Assembly (NCBI RefSeq): GCF_025685565.1
Contig: NZ_JAGSYE010000002.1
Location: 682,001 to 746,000, forward strand
Origin: Granulicella aggregans
Lineage (GTDB): Bacteria > Acidobacteriota > Terriglobia > Terriglobales > Acidobacteriaceae
Reading direction: 5' to 3'
Length of the DNA: 64,000 nt
Part shown: piece after piece, positions 25,540 through 35,264 of the stretch
Position numbering within the stretch: the stretch's first letter is position 1
Layout of the letters: each line of letters opens with the position of its first letter
Position numbers and translations under genes: made by a program
The notes under the pieces: model-generated
What the model was told of the DNA's origin: nothing
The model's database searches: none
The model's input: only the letters and a program-made list of their open reading frames with translations

Positions 25540-27348
25540 TTACTCATCCTCACTCGTCTCAAGCAAGGGATCCTTCGTCGGCCGCCTCACCATCTCATGC
25601 AGAGCCGCACCCGGAGCGATCATCGGATACACACCATCTTCTTTTTCTACCTGAAAGTTAATCAGAAACGCCTTTCCGCTCGTCCGTGCTTTTGTAACCG
25701 TGGGAGTTACATCCTTCCGTTTGCTCACGGTCGCGCCGTCGATGCCATGAGCTGCCGCCAGCATCACAAAGTCCGGTGAAAGAATGGGCGAAGCCGAGTA
25801 GTTCTTGTCATAGAACGCCTCCTGCCACTGCCGCACCATGCCCAGAAATCCATTGTTGATCACGGCGATATTGATCGCGTAGCCCTCCTGCACAATCGTC
25901 GAAAGCTCCGACGCCGTCATCTGGAATCCGCCATCGCCCGCGATCACCCAGACGTCCTTCTCCGGGCAAGCAGCTTTCGCTCCGATCGCCGCCGGTAACG
26001 CAAACCCCATCGTGCCGAGACCGCCGGATGTGATGAGACTCCGCGGCGCGTCGTGCTTGTAGTACTGCGCCTCCCACATCTGGTGCTGGCCTACATCGGT
26101 CACAATCACCGTCTGCGCCAGCCTTCCCGCAGTGAGCGCCTCGCGCCAAATGTCGTTGATCACGTGCGCCGCATACAGGTGTCCGTTGTCTGGCAGGTTG
26201 ATGATGTCCCGCACCGACGCCGTCCCCTTCATCGCGTCGATCTCGCGCAGCCATTCCGTCGGCGGCTCGCCGTACGACTTTTCGCTCGCCCTGTCCCACG
26301 TCTCAGCCGCAACCGGAGAATCACCCAGCATCGGTAGCAGCGCATCGAGCACCTTCCGCAGGTCGCCGATCAGCGCCACATCCACCTTCACGTTCTTGTT
26401 TACTTCTGATGGGTCAATGTCGATATGGATCTTCTTCGCGTTCGGAGCGTAGTGCGCGAGGTTGCCGGTCACGCGGTCGTCGAAGCGCATGCCAAAGGCC
26501 AGCAGCAGATCACTCTGCTGGATCGCCTCGTTCACCCAGCTCTCGCCGTGCATGCCCATCATGCCGAGCGAGAGGGGATGATACGTCGGGAATGCCCCAA
26601 GGCCGAGCAACGTGCTGGCCACCGGAATCTGACGGCGCTCAGCGAAGTCGATCACCTGCTCGCGCGCGCCCGACTCCACGATGCCGTGGCCGGCAAGGAT
26701 GAGCGGCCGCTTTGCCGCCTTGATCAACTCAATCGCGTCCGCGAAGGAGTTCGTCTCCGCCTTCAGCATCGGATGCGGTCGCGCCGGCTCGGGCGCTGCA
26801 GCCTCAAAGCTGAACGCCGCCATGGCCTGCTGCGCGTCTTTCGTAATGTCGACGAGCACCGGGCCCGGGCGACCCGACCGAGCCACCTGGAAGGCCTTGC
26901 GGACCGTACCAGCGATGTCTTCGGCACGCGTGACAAGGTAGTTGTGCTTCGTAATTGGCAGCGTGATGCCGGTGATGTCCACCTCTTGAAACGCGTCGCT
27001 GCCCAGCACCTTCGACGACACCTGCCCGGTGATGCAGACGATCGGAATCGAATCGAGCATCGCCGTCGCAATGCCGGTCACAAGGTTGGTCGCACCCGGC
27101 CCGGAGGTCGCCATGCACACGCCCACCTGCCCCGATGCCCGCGCATAACCATCGGCCATATGCGAAGCTCCCTGCTCATGCCGCACCAAGACGTGGTGGA
27201 TAGGAAACTTGCGCAGCGCATCGTAAATAGGCAGAATCGCACCGCCGGGATAGCCGAAAACAGTAGTAACTCCCTCGCCGACAAGCGTGGCCCAGAGAAT
27301 TTCGGCTCCTGTTAGTTGCGGGTATGTATTGCTGCTTTCCTGCGTCAT
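25540..27348 (-). CDS. ilvB: Acetolactate synthase large (catalytic) subunit
   Basis: ThDP- and FAD-dependent enzyme making acetolactate or acetohydroxybutyrate, the first common step of valine/isoleucine synthesis. ATG 27348 (MTQESSNTYPQLTGAEILW) gives 602 residues; the longer GTG start at 27387 would overlap the upstream gene, whose stop lies 4 bases before this ATG. Motifs: VFGYPGGAILPIYDAL (about 30-45), RHEQGASHMADGYARASG with the catalytic Glu (about 55-72), and the ThDP site GDGGFQMTASELSTIVQEG with INIAVINN (about 446-475). It pairs with IlvN, 673 bases downstream. Confidence 0.97.
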   Translation of the reverse strand: MTQESSNTYPQLTGAEILWATLVGEGVTTVFGYPGGAILPIYDALRKFPIHHVLVRHEQGASHMADGYARASGQVGVCMATSGPGATNLVTGIATAMLDSIPIVCITGQVSSKVLGSDAFQEVDITGITLPITKHNYLVTRAEDIAGTVRKAFQVARSGRPGPVLVDITKDAQQAMAAFSFEAAAPEPARPHPMLKAETNSFADAIELIKAAKRPLILAGHGIVESGAREQVIDFAERRQIPVASTLLGLGAFPTYHPLSLGMMGMHGESWVNEAIQQSDLLLAFGMRFDDRVTGNLAHYAPNAKKIHIDIDPSEVNKNVKVDVALIGDLRKVLDALLPMLGDSPVAAETWDRASEKSYGEPPTEWLREIDAMKGTASVRDIINLPDNGHLYAAHVINDIWREALTAGRLAQTVIVTDVGQHQMWEAQYYKHDAPRSLITSGGLGTMGFALPAAIGAKAACPEKDVWVIAGDGGFQMTASELSTIVQEGYAINIAVINNGFLGMVRQWQEAFYDKNYSASPILSPDFVMLAAAHGIDGATVSKRKDVTPTVTKARTSGKAFLINFQVEKEDGVYPMIAPGAALHEMVRRPTKDPLLETSEDE

Positions 27349-27352
27349 AGAA

Positions 27353-27691
27353 TCACCGTCCAAAGTTGTTGTAAGCAGCTCTAACACCGCCCTGAAGCAC
27401 TTCGTGTGTCACAAAGAGCATGAAGATCAGAAGGACTGCGCCAAGGACACGAGCACCAACCTCTCGTTCGAACTTCGATTGCTGCGAGCGTCCCTGCCAC
27501 ATAATTGCCATCGATGTTTCTTTAGACCCAAACAGGGCCATCACGCCAACGTAGGTCATGGTCAACCATGTGAAGCTCGCAGCAATTAGAAGCAGTTCCT
27601 TACTCTTCCATAGAAAGAGAGGAAGAAAAGAAACGAAGCTTAACATAGCCAGGTAGCCAGCAATTGAAGCTGTCTTGATTCGTCTCGTCAT
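27353..27691 (-). CDS. Small membrane protein of unknown function, coupled to ilvB
   Basis: A 112-residue protein with three membrane segments (about 10-30, 33-54, 82-100) and a charged loop SKETSMAIMWQGRSQQSKFEREVG between segments 2 and 3. Its ribosome site AGGAGGGTGGG before ATG 27691 is one of the strongest in the window. Its stop codon is 4 bases before the ilvB start, with GGTGA of its own last codons likely serving as the ilvB ribosome site, so translation of the two is probably coupled. No family recognised. Confidence 0.72.
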   Translation of the reverse strand: MTRRIKTASIAGYLAMLSFVSFLPLFLWKSKELLLIAASFTWLTMTYVGVMALFGSKETSMAIMWQGRSQQSKFEREVGARVLGAVLLIFMLFVTHEVLQGGVRAAYNNFGR

Positions 27692-27731
27692 CCCACCCTC
27701 CTGTCGTTATTGATTCATGAGACTTGAATGA

Positions 27732-29429
27732 CTAGGTCGTTACCGCTCCCTCACTAGCACTACTCACACTCTTCGCATACTTCGCGAAGACTCCCCGCTT
27801 ATACCTGGCCTCCGGAGCCTTCCACTCCTTCAGCCGTAAAGCAATCTCATCCGCCGAAACCTCCAGCCGCAGCTCGCGCTTGGGAATGTCGAAGGTAATC
27901 GTGTCGCCCTCGCGCACCGCGGCAATCGGGCCGCCAAGTTGCGCCTCAGGAGCGACGTGGCCCGCCATCAGCCCGCGCGTGGCTCCCGAGAAGCGCCCGT
28001 CGGTAAGAAGAGCGACCGTCTCAGATAGTTCAGGAATACCCTTGATCGCCGCCGTCACGGCCAGCATCTCGCGCATGCCCGGTCCCCCCTTGGGCCCTTC
28101 GTAGCGAATCACAAGCACGTCCGACGGATTGATCTTGCCTGCCTCAACCGCGGCATGGCAGTCGTCCTCGCAGTTGAAGATCCGCGCCGGGCCCTGGTGG
28201 AACAGGCGCTCGTGCCCGGCCACTTTGATCACGCAACCCTCCGGCGCGAGGTTGCCCTTCAGGATCACAAGTCCACCCGTAGCCTTCAGCGGCTTGTCGA
28301 GCGTATGGATCACGGGCTGCCCCGGCGTCTCGACCGCAAGCGCTGCCTCTTCTGAAATTGTTCGGCCAGAGACCGTCGGCTGCGATCCATCCATCAGACC
28401 CGCGTCGATCAGGCGCTTGGCTAGCACGCGCGATCCGCCCGCCTCCTGGTAGTCCGTGGCAGCATACTTGCCGCCGGGCGAAAGATCGCAGATAAACGGC
28501 GTCTTCTCGCTGATGCGGTCGAAGTCGTCCATGCTGAGCGGAATGCCAAGCTCGCTCGCAATCGCGATCAGGTGCAGCACCGCATTGGTCGAGCCGCCGC
28601 TGGCGCAGACCGCGACGATCGCGTTGTCGATCGCCTTGCGCGTAAGGATCTTGCTCGGCCGAACGTCATGCCGGCAGAGGTCCATGATCATGCGTCCCGC
28701 CTCGCGGCTCGCGCTCGCCTTCTCGGCCGACATCGCGGGAACGCCCGTCAGATTGAACGGCGAGATGCCAAGAAACTCGCCTGCCATCGCCATCGTGTTC
28801 GCCGTAAACTGGCCCCCACAGGCTCCCGGGCCGGGGCAGGCCGCTGCCTCGAGCGCCTCAAGCTGGTCGTCATTGATCTTGCCCGCGGCGTGCGAGCCCA
28901 TGCCCTCGAAGACGTTCAGGATGGTGATGTCCTTATGCGTACCATCGGGCTGAGCAAGCTTACCCGGCGCAATGCTGCCGCCATAGAGCATAATTCCCGG
29001 AATATCCAGCCGCGCCATCGCCATAATGGTTCCGGGCATATTTTTATCGCAGCCGGCGATGCAGACAATTCCGTCAAATAAATTGCCGCGGGCTACCAAC
29101 TCGATAGAGTCGGCGATCACCTCACGTGAGATCAAGCTGGCCTTCATGCCCTCGGTGCCCATGGTGATGCCGTCGGAGATAGTGACAGTATTGAACTCCA
29201 TCGGCGTCCCGCCCGCATCGCGAATTCCCTGCTTCACCGCGGCGGCGACTTCGCGCAGGTGGAAGTTACAGGGGCCAATCTCCGTCCAGGTATTTGCCAC
29301 GCCAATGATCGGCTTATGCAGGTCTTCCTTCGAGAAGCCTACGCCGCGCAGATAGCTCCGCGCCGCCGCGCGCGATGGGCCTTCAGTCAACGCCACCGAA
29401 TTTCGTTTTCCTTCGATTCTGCTGCTCAA
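27732..29429 (-). CDS. ilvD: Dihydroxy-acid dehydratase (TTG start)
   Basis: Fe-S dehydratase, the third common step of valine/isoleucine synthesis. The 565 residues include the cluster and metal motifs [18 protein letters not shown] (about 127-144), [19 protein letters not shown] (about 196-214) and the active-site [20 protein letters not shown] (about 474-493). The start is TTG 29429 with AGAGGG upstream; [11 protein letters not shown] follows and no ATG lies closer to the family start. It is 40 bases before the small membrane protein gene. Confidence 0.96.
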   Translation of the reverse strand: MSSRIEGKRNSVALTEGPSRAAARSYLRGVGFSKEDLHKPIIGVANTWTEIGPCNFHLREVAAAVKQGIRDAGGTPMEFNTVTISDGITMGTEGMKASLISREVIADSIELVARGNLFDGIVCIAGCDKNMPGTIMAMARLDIPGIMLYGGSIAPGKLAQPDGTHKDITILNVFEGMGSHAAGKINDDQLEALEAAACPGPGACGGQFTANTMAMAGEFLGISPFNLTGVPAMSAEKASASREAGRMIMDLCRHDVRPSKILTRKAIDNAIVAVCASGGSTNAVLHLIAIASELGIPLSMDDFDRISEKTPFICDLSPGGKYAATDYQEAGGSRVLAKRLIDAGLMDGSQPTVSGRTISEEAALAVETPGQPVIHTLDKPLKATGGLVILKGNLAPEGCVIKVAGHERLFHQGPARIFNCEDDCHAAVEAGKINPSDVLVIRYEGPKGGPGMREMLAVTAAIKGIPELSETVALLTDGRFSGATRGLMAGHVAPEAQLGGPIAAVREGDTITFDIPKRELRLEVSADEIALRLKEWKAPEARYKRGVFAKYAKSVSSASEGAVTT

Positions 29430-29472
29430 CCCTTTGCCCTCTCGTTCTTTCGGTATTCCCGAATAATCCCGC

Positions 29473-29997
29473 CTATTTAGGCGCTGTAATAATCTTCAGA
29501 TAGTCCATCAGCTTGTCGATGACATCAGGCTCGTTCTTGTGTACATGTGCGAACGAAAGCCCCTTCGGAGTACCTTCTCCGCTGACCGACCAAAGTACAA
29601 CATGCGACTTAGGATCAACTACATTGAGAAACACCAAGCCTGGGCCAGTAAAGGCGTTTCCAAACCTAAATTCCAGAATGAGATCGCAGGAGGAAGGGTC
29701 TGTGACTATTGAAAAGCGGTTCATGTGCTGCACGGCTGAATAGACCTCGTCGTACATCCTGTCGCTATCCGCATAAGTCGCGCCAAAGTTGTTCGAGATA
29801 AAGACCGATTTAGCAGCCGCAAGTTGCGGCGGCTTCGGAGTACTCGGAATATACTGTGCCCGAGCAATTTCCATGGTCTCCATAAAACCTCCGCCAAGAA
29901 GCACCAAGAACAGCAAAACTCTTGCCGTCCGTGCGCCTCGCAGAGACTTATGTTGAACAATCGCCGAATTTTCTTCCCCAACCTGTTGACCGGTCAA
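29473..29997 (-). CDS. Exported hypothetical protein between leuD and ilvD
   Basis: A 174-residue protein not assigned to a family. The start TTG 29997 is supported by AGGAGG five bases upstream. A hydrophobic segment ([24 protein letters not shown], about 25-48) follows a polar 23-residue head, so it is a signal anchor or long signal peptide. The remainder ([52 protein letters not shown]) looks like an alpha/beta fold of the type found in small periplasmic lipoprotein-like proteins. Part of the leu/ilv operon by spacing (42 bases after leuD, 43 before ilvD). Confidence 0.68.
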   Translation of the reverse strand: MTGQQVGEENSAIVQHKSLRGARTARVLLFLVLLGGGFMETMEIARAQYIPSTPKPPQLAAAKSVFISNNFGATYADSDRMYDEVYSAVQHMNRFSIVTDPSSCDLILEFRFGNAFTGPGLVFLNVVDPKSHVVLWSVSGEGTPKGLSFAHVHKNEPDVIDKLMDYLKIITAPK

Positions 29998-30039
29998 ACC
30001 GTCCTCCTGTTCTGTACCGCCGGCTTACAATTATCCGCG

Positions 30040-30675
30040 TCAAGCAGTTGCGCTTCGCGGCATCGTCCAGAACGCAGTGTCATGCTGCTTCTCAAACACA
30101 TCCAACTCAGCCTCATGGCGCAGCGTCAGCCCAATATCGTCCAGCCCATTCAGCAGGCAATACTTCCGAAACGGATCGATCTCGAACTTCGCGGAGAAGC
30201 CTTCGTCATCCGTCACCGTCTGCTCTTCCAGGTTGATGGTGATTGAATGCCCCGGTCGAGCCGCGCTGCGATGCGTCAGCAGGTTTACGTCTTCCTCGGA
30301 GAGCCGGACGAGAATCATTCCGTTTTTGCCTGCATTTGAGAAGAAGATGTCCGCGAAGCTAGGCGCAATCACCGCAAGAAAGCCAAAGTCGGTGAGTGCC
30401 CATGCCGCGTGCTCGCGTGAACTTCCGCAGCCGAAGTTCTTGCCCGCAATCAGAATCTTCGCGCCAGCGTAGTCCGGATTGTTCAACACGAAAGAGGCGT
30501 CAGCCTCACCAGCGCTGGGCCCATCCTGAACTCGACGCCAATCGAAAAAAAGAAACTCTCCGTAACCAGTCCGCTCGATTTTCTTAAGAAATTGCTTTGG
30601 AATAATCTGGTCGGTATCGATATTCGAGATATCGAGCGGTGCCGCTGTAGAAGTAAGAATATTGATTGCCAGCAT
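30040..30675 (-). CDS. leuD: 3-isopropylmalate dehydratase small subunit
   Basis: The swivel-domain subunit that joins LeuC to isomerise 2- to 3-isopropylmalate. The 211 residues include DISNIDTDQIIPKQFLKKI (about 16-34), the conserved GKNFGCGSSREHAAWAL (about 78-94) and the substrate loop around SFADIFFSNAGKNGM. ATG 30675 overlaps the leuC stop by one base (TGATG), so the two subunits are translationally coupled, as expected for a 1:1 complex. Confidence 0.97.
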   Translation of the reverse strand: MLAINILTSTAAPLDISNIDTDQIIPKQFLKKIERTGYGEFLFFDWRRVQDGPSAGEADASFVLNNPDYAGAKILIAGKNFGCGSSREHAAWALTDFGFLAVIAPSFADIFFSNAGKNGMILVRLSEEDVNLLTHRSAARPGHSITINLEEQTVTDDEGFSAKFEIDPFRKYCLLNGLDDIGLTLRHEAELDVFEKQHDTAFWTMPRSATA

Positions 30676-32102
30676 CAGTTCGCCTCCTTAAACTTCCAGT
30701 TGCGAATGTCGGTAAAATGCCCAGCAATTGCCGCAGCCGCAGCCATCGCCGGACTTACGAGGTGCGTTCTTCCACCGCGTCCCTGGCGGCCTTCGAAGTT
30801 GCGATTGCTGGTTGAAGCGCAGCGCTCGCCCGGCGAAAGAATATCGGGGTTCATACCCAGGCACATGCTGCATCCCGGTTCGCGCCAGTCGAAGCCTGCC
30901 TCGGTGAATACTTTGTCAAGACCTTCCTTCTCCGCCTGAGCCTTGACCGACTGTGATCCCGGAACGACCATCGCCCGCACCGTCGTCGCAACGTGATAGC
31001 CCCTCACCACGGAAGCGGCAGCCCGAAGGTCTTCGATCCTCGCATTCGTGCAGGAGCCGAGAAACACCGCGTCAATCCTGATCTCTTCGATCGGCGTGCC
31101 GGGCTTCAGGTCCATATACTCAAGCGCGCGCTCGAAGTTCTTCTGGTCGGCTTCGCTTGCGTTCTCGTCCAGGACAGGCACTGTTGAGGCAACGCCCGTG
31201 ACCATGCCCGGCGAAGTTCCCCAGCTTACGGTCGGCGTAATCGAAGCCGCGTCGATCGTCAGTTCGCGGTCGAAGATTGCTCCTTCGTCGGTTACAAGCT
31301 TCGACCAATGCGCGACCGCCTCATCCCATGCTGCGTCTTTCGGCGAAAACCGGCGGCCCTTAAGATACGCGAAGGTCGTCGCATCGGGAGCGATCATGCC
31401 AGCGCGTGCACCGGCCTCGATGCTCATGTTGCAGACGGTCATGCGGCCTTCCATGCTCAAGGCGCGAATCGCTGAGCCGGCGTACTCAACCACATATCCG
31501 GTCGCGCCAGCCGTGCCAATCTCGCCGATGATGTGCAGCACAATGTCCTTCGCCGTCACGCCATAAGGCAGCTCGCCTTCGATGGAGATGCGGAAGGTCT
31601 TTGGTTTGTCCTGCGGCAGCGTCTGCGTCGCCATCACATGCTCGACCTCGCTGGTGCCAATGCCGAAGGCCAGCGCTCCAAACGCCCCGTGCGTGCTGGT
31701 ATGCGAGTCGCCGCAGACGATGGTCATGCCCGGCTTGGTGAGGCCTAGCTCTGGCCCGATGATATGGACGATCCCCTGCTCCGGCGACTGCACGTCGTAT
31801 AGCTCAACACCGAACTCCGCGCAGTTCTTGCGGAGCGCCTCGACTTGTTTCGATGCAATCTGGTCGATGATGTGCAGCCGGTCCTGCACTGAAGAAGTAG
31901 GCACATTGTGGTCGACGGTAGCGACGGTACGATCCGGTCTACGCAGCTTGCGGCCAGCGAGACGAAGCCCATCAAATGCCTGTGGACTGGTCACTTCATG
32001 TACGAGGTGAAGGTCGATGTAGACGATCGAAGGCTCGCCGGCGGGCGCGGCCACAACATGTTGCTGCCAGACTTTTTCGAACAGGGTGCGTGGTGTGCTC
32101 AT
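30675..32102 (-). CDS. leuC: 3-isopropylmalate dehydratase large subunit
   Basis: Aconitase-type 4Fe-4S enzyme of leucine synthesis. ATG 32102 ([17 protein letters not shown]) gives 475 residues; it overlaps the stop of the upstream exported-protein gene (ATGA). Cluster cysteines are in [11 protein letters not shown] (about 350) and [11 protein letters not shown] (about 411-421). Other family motifs are DHNVPTS (about 50) and [26 protein letters not shown] (about 131-156). Frames running past 32102 belong to the overlap and are not supported. Confidence 0.97.
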   Translation of the reverse strand: MSTPRTLFEKVWQQHVVAAPAGEPSIVYIDLHLVHEVTSPQAFDGLRLAGRKLRRPDRTVATVDHNVPTSSVQDRLHIIDQIASKQVEALRKNCAEFGVELYDVQSPEQGIVHIIGPELGLTKPGMTIVCGDSHTSTHGAFGALAFGIGTSEVEHVMATQTLPQDKPKTFRISIEGELPYGVTAKDIVLHIIGEIGTAGATGYVVEYAGSAIRALSMEGRMTVCNMSIEAGARAGMIAPDATTFAYLKGRRFSPKDAAWDEAVAHWSKLVTDEGAIFDRELTIDAASITPTVSWGTSPGMVTGVASTVPVLDENASEADQKNFERALEYMDLKPGTPIEEIRIDAVFLGSCTNARIEDLRAAASVVRGYHVATTVRAMVVPGSQSVKAQAEKEGLDKVFTEAGFDWREPGCSMCLGMNPDILSPGERCASTSNRNFEGRQGRGGRTHLVSPAMAAAAAIAGHFTDIRNWKFKEAN

Positions 32103-32842
32103 TGTGCGTCCGTTTCGGGTTTGGGCTGCGGCAGCGTGATGCCAAGCGCTGCGATGGGTAACTGGTGCGGCGTTCCGTCGGGGTCGACGAGGATCACGTG
32201 CGTGATCTTTTCGACTATGCCGGTGCCGGGCATCGGTTCCTTCGTCCAACGCGAGATGCTCTGAACTAACGCAGCGGGAATGTGTTTTGTGGCGTCAGAT
32301 GTCAATCCAAATGTCTGGTTCGAAAAGAGCCACAGCGTGTATTCGGCGTCCGGCTCACTTGTCGTCTTGCTGTCGCGAATCCAATCAACTGCCGCAAACG
32401 CGACCAGATTTGCGGCCTTGGGTGCAGCGTTCAAATCGACCCACAACATGCCTCGCGAAGGGCAGAAGTGGAAGACACAACCAGTGATCGTCAAGTAGCG
32501 ATCTTCATCCGCGATTACCTTGCCCGGTACGGAGAGAAAGTCCATCGCCGTATCGGCAAGCGGCTTATACTTCGTGCCCTGCACACCCCAGAAGGATTGG
32601 GGAGCGGTCAGATTCTGCTTCAGAAATGGGTAGAACCGCGCGTCCTGGATCAACTGGTTCTCCCTTCCTTCGGCTGGTGGCGGGCTGTACTGCCACATCC
32701 ACTCCGCGTCTGAATACTGCTTCTTGTCTTTCTTGTGCTTCGCGCCGTCAACCTGTGGCGAATGAAACTGCGCACACGCACTGCCAGCCGCCAGCGCAAA
32801 CAGCGCTGTGCAGAGAGCCAGCTTCGGCGATTTACACCGCAT
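32099..32842 (-). CDS. Exported hypothetical protein wedged between leuB and leuC
   Basis: A 247-residue protein of unknown family. ATG 32842 begins a clear signal peptide ([22 protein letters not shown]); the frame opens 48 bases earlier at 32890, inside leuB. It overlaps the leuB end by 11 bases and the leuC start by 4 (ATGA), so it is a true operon member. The mature part has a basic linker [22 protein letters not shown], then [21 protein letters not shown], a two-Cys turn [17 protein letters not shown] and a C-terminal half with [15 protein letters not shown]. It looks like a periplasmic protein; no enzymatic motif is seen. Confidence 0.75.
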   Translation of the reverse strand: MRCKSPKLALCTALFALAAGSACAQFHSPQVDGAKHKKDKKQYSDAEWMWQYSPPPAEGRENQLIQDARFYPFLKQNLTAPQSFWGVQGTKYKPLADTAMDFLSVPGKVIADEDRYLTITGCVFHFCPSRGMLWVDLNAAPKAANLVAFAAVDWIRDSKTTSEPDAEYTLWLFSNQTFGLTSDATKHIPAALVQSISRWTKEPMPGTGIVEKITHVILVDPDGTPHQLPIAALGITLPQPKPETDAQ

Positions 32843-33941
32843 GCATCGCCTGCCGTTGGTCGATGGACTGCGCCAGGGCTTCATGCACAAGCCTGCCCAT
32901 CTCGTGCGTAGTCACCGGAGTCTGCCCCGCAGTTTGTCCGCGTGCAATGTCGCTCGTGCGGTAGCCAGCGTCAAGCACCTTCACCACTGCCGTTTCGACT
33001 GCTGCAGCGTCCTGCTCCAGGCCAGCGGAGTGGCGAAGTATCATCGCGGCCGTAAGAATTGCGCCCAGCGGATTTGCCTTGCCTTGCCCGGCGATATCGG
33101 GAGCCGAGCCATGCACAGGCTCATAAAGATTGACTGCTCCGCCAATCGTCGCCGAGGGCAACATGCCGAGCGAGCCGGTGATGACGCCAGCCTCATCCGA
33201 GAGGATGTCGCCGAAGAGATTCTCCGTCAGCACCACATCGAAGTTCCGCGGCGTATTCATGATGTGCATCGCCATCGAATCGACCAGTTGATGCTCGAGC
33301 GTGACTTCGGGATAGTCAGCGGCAACTTCGGTGACGGCGGCGCGCCAGAGCTGCGAGACCTCGAGCACATTGGCCTTATCAACACTTGTGACTTTCTTGC
33401 GACGCTTGGCTGCGAGCTCGAACGCAACCCGAGCCACACGCACTACTTCTGCCTTGGTGTAGCGCATTGTGTTGATCGCAACTTCTTTTTCGCGGTTCCA
33501 CTCGCGAGGCGCTCCGAAGTACAGACCGCCCAGCAGTTCGCGCACGAAGAGCATGTCGACGCCTTCGGTCACCTCGGGCCGCAGCGGAGAACTCGCTGCC
33601 AGCGCCTTGTAGGCTACGGATGGCCGAAGATTCGCAAAGCCGCCCAGCGCCTGGCGAATCTGCAGCAGCCCAGCCTCGGGGCGCTTGTCCGGAGTGAGCG
33701 AGTTGAACTTGTTATCGCCTACCGCGCCCAGCAACACGGCATCACACTCGAGCGCCGCATCAAGCGTCGCCGTCGGCAGTGGCGAACCGGCTTCGGTGAT
33801 CGCAACGCCGCCGATCAGCAGCGGCACAAAGCTGAAGTCGTGGCCGCCAAACTCCGCCACTGCGCGCAGAATGCTGGTCGCTTCGTTCGTCACCTCAGGG
33901 CCGATGCCGTCGCCGGCCAGTACTGCAATCTTCAGCTTCAT
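32832..33941 (-). CDS. leuB: 3-isopropylmalate dehydrogenase
   Basis: NAD-dependent oxidative decarboxylase of leucine synthesis, 369 residues. Visible motifs: MKLKIAVLAGDGIGPEV (1-17), the DAVLLGAVGDNKFN region (about 67-80), the substrate arginines in LRPEVTEGVDMLFVRELLGGLYFG, and the metal site NLFGDILSDEAGVITGSLGMLPSA (about 235-258) followed by the NAD loop EPVHGSAPDIAGQGKANPLG (about 271-290). The C-terminal tail beyond MGRLVHEALAQ is a few residues longer than usual. It starts 18 bases after leuA. Confidence 0.97.
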   Translation of the reverse strand: MKLKIAVLAGDGIGPEVTNEATSILRAVAEFGGHDFSFVPLLIGGVAITEAGSPLPTATLDAALECDAVLLGAVGDNKFNSLTPDKRPEAGLLQIRQALGGFANLRPSVAYKALAASSPLRPEVTEGVDMLFVRELLGGLYFGAPREWNREKEVAINTMRYTKAEVVRVARVAFELAAKRRKKVTSVDKANVLEVSQLWRAAVTEVAADYPEVTLEHQLVDSMAMHIMNTPRNFDVVLTENLFGDILSDEAGVITGSLGMLPSATIGGAVNLYEPVHGSAPDIAGQGKANPLGAILTAAMILRHSAGLEQDAAAVETAVVKVLDAGYRTSDIARGQTAGQTPVTTHEMGRLVHEALAQSIDQRQAMHAV

Positions 33942-33958
33942 ATCTTTCCTCGACCTAA

Positions 33959-35134
33959 TTAGTTGGCGGTTGTTACTTCGGCATGCGGTGCGCGCAGCAG
34001 ACCGATCAGGTCCTCGTCGTAGATCGCCTTCTTCTTGTCCGCAAGCTCCGTGAACCGCATGTACACCCGCTCCAATTCGTTCTTGGTAAGCGTATGCCCC
34101 AGCTCGGCGAAGCGATGTTCAAGCGCTTTGCGTCCGGAGTGCTTGCCCAGCACGATCGTCGTTCCCGTCACGCCGACCGACGCAGGAGTCATGATCTCGT
34201 AGGTCAGTGGATTCGAGAGAACGCCATGCTGATGGATGCCGCTCTCGTGCGAGAAGGCATTCTTGCCCACAATCGCCTTATTTGGCGCGACCGGCAGATT
34301 CAGAATCTCCGAGAGCATTGCGCTCGTCGGATAGAGCTTTGTGTGCACGATGTTCGAGGTGTAAGGCAGCACGTCGCGCCGCACCATAAGAGCAGAGGCC
34401 ACTTCTTCCAACGCCGCGTTGCCCGCGCGCTCTCCGATGCCGTTTACGGCCACTTCGACCTGCCGCGCGCCACCCTCGATTCCTGCAAGCGTGTTGGCGG
34501 TCGCAAGCCCAAGGTCATCGTGGCAGTGTGTCGAAAAGATCACCTTCTCCGCGCCAGGAAGTTGGCGCAACATGCGAAAGATCGCGGCGTATTCCGCCGG
34601 AGTGATGAAGCCAACCGTGTCGGGGATGTTGATGGTTGTGGCACCTGCCTCGATCGCCACCGCAACCATCGCGCCAAGGAAGGCGTGATCTGTGCGCGTC
34701 GCATCCATCGGCGAGAACTCGACGTCATCAACGAAGCTCCGCGCCTGCCGCACGGACTCGCCTGCCAGATCCAGCGCCTGGTTCCGTGACATCTTCATCT
34801 GGTGTTCGAGATGGATATCGGAAGACGAAAGAAAAGTGTGAATACGAGCGAGCTCCGCCGGAGCCACGGCTCGTGCTGCAATCTCGATATCGGCTGGCTT
34901 TGCGCGCGCGAGAGCAGCGATCTTCGCGCCTTCAACCTGTGACGCGATAGTGCGCACCGAGTCAAAGTCCCCTGAAGAGGCGATCGGGAAACCGGCCTCG
35001 ATGATGTCGACGCCAAGCTCCGCAAGCTGATGGGCGAAGCGCAGCTTCTCCGCAGGATGCATGGTGCAGCCGGGCGACTGCTCGCCATCGCGCAGGGTGG
35101 TGTCGAAGAAGACGATCTGGTTCGATTCAGCCAT
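33959..35134 (-). CDS. leuA: 2-isopropylmalate synthase, catalytic part only
   Basis: Condenses acetyl-CoA with 2-ketoisovalerate, the entry step of leucine synthesis. The start ATG 35134 (MAESNQIVFFDTTLRDGEQSPG) has AAGGAAC upstream and gives 391 residues; an earlier frame opening at 35167 is not needed. The TIM barrel shows FDTTLRDGEQSPG, HCHDDLGLATANTLAGIEGGARQVEVAVNGIGERAGNAALEE and the subdomain motif NAFSHESGIHQHGVL. The protein ends 15-20 residues after the linker (ELADKKKAIYDEDLIGLL), so the C-terminal LeuA allosteric domain (about 120 residues, leucine binding) is missing. No remnant follows; leuB begins 18 bases on. Confidence 0.92.
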   Translation of the reverse strand: MAESNQIVFFDTTLRDGEQSPGCTMHPAEKLRFAHQLAELGVDIIEAGFPIASSGDFDSVRTIASQVEGAKIAALARAKPADIEIAARAVAPAELARIHTFLSSSDIHLEHQMKMSRNQALDLAGESVRQARSFVDDVEFSPMDATRTDHAFLGAMVAVAIEAGATTINIPDTVGFITPAEYAAIFRMLRQLPGAEKVIFSTHCHDDLGLATANTLAGIEGGARQVEVAVNGIGERAGNAALEEVASALMVRRDVLPYTSNIVHTKLYPTSAMLSEILNLPVAPNKAIVGKNAFSHESGIHQHGVLSNPLTYEIMTPASVGVTGTTIVLGKHSGRKALEHRFAELGHTLTKNELERVYMRFTELADKKKAIYDEDLIGLLRAPHAEVTTAN

Positions 35135-35161
35135 AGTTCTAGGTTCCTTCTGTCTGGACTT

Positions 35162-35232
35162 GATCATAACGCAGGCTTATGATCGTCTGCACACACATCA
35201 TAATTTCTAATTCAACTATTCATTCAGAATGA
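35162..35232. promoter_or_regulatory. Candidate LysR operator cluster between leuA and the regulator gene
   Basis: Three related half-sites: GATCATAA (35162-35169), TTATGATC (35177-35184) and ATCATAA (35197-35203). The first two form a perfect 8-bp inverted repeat with 7-base spacer; the second and third form a 7-bp inverted repeat with 13-base spacer. A separate 13-base palindrome TCATTCAGAATGA lies at 35220-35232. The region is AT-rich against GC-rich surroundings and sits between divergent start sites, where LysR-type proteins bind. Confidence 0.6.
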
Positions 35233-35264
35233 TAACGAAAGCATAGTCCCTCCAGAGGAACCCG

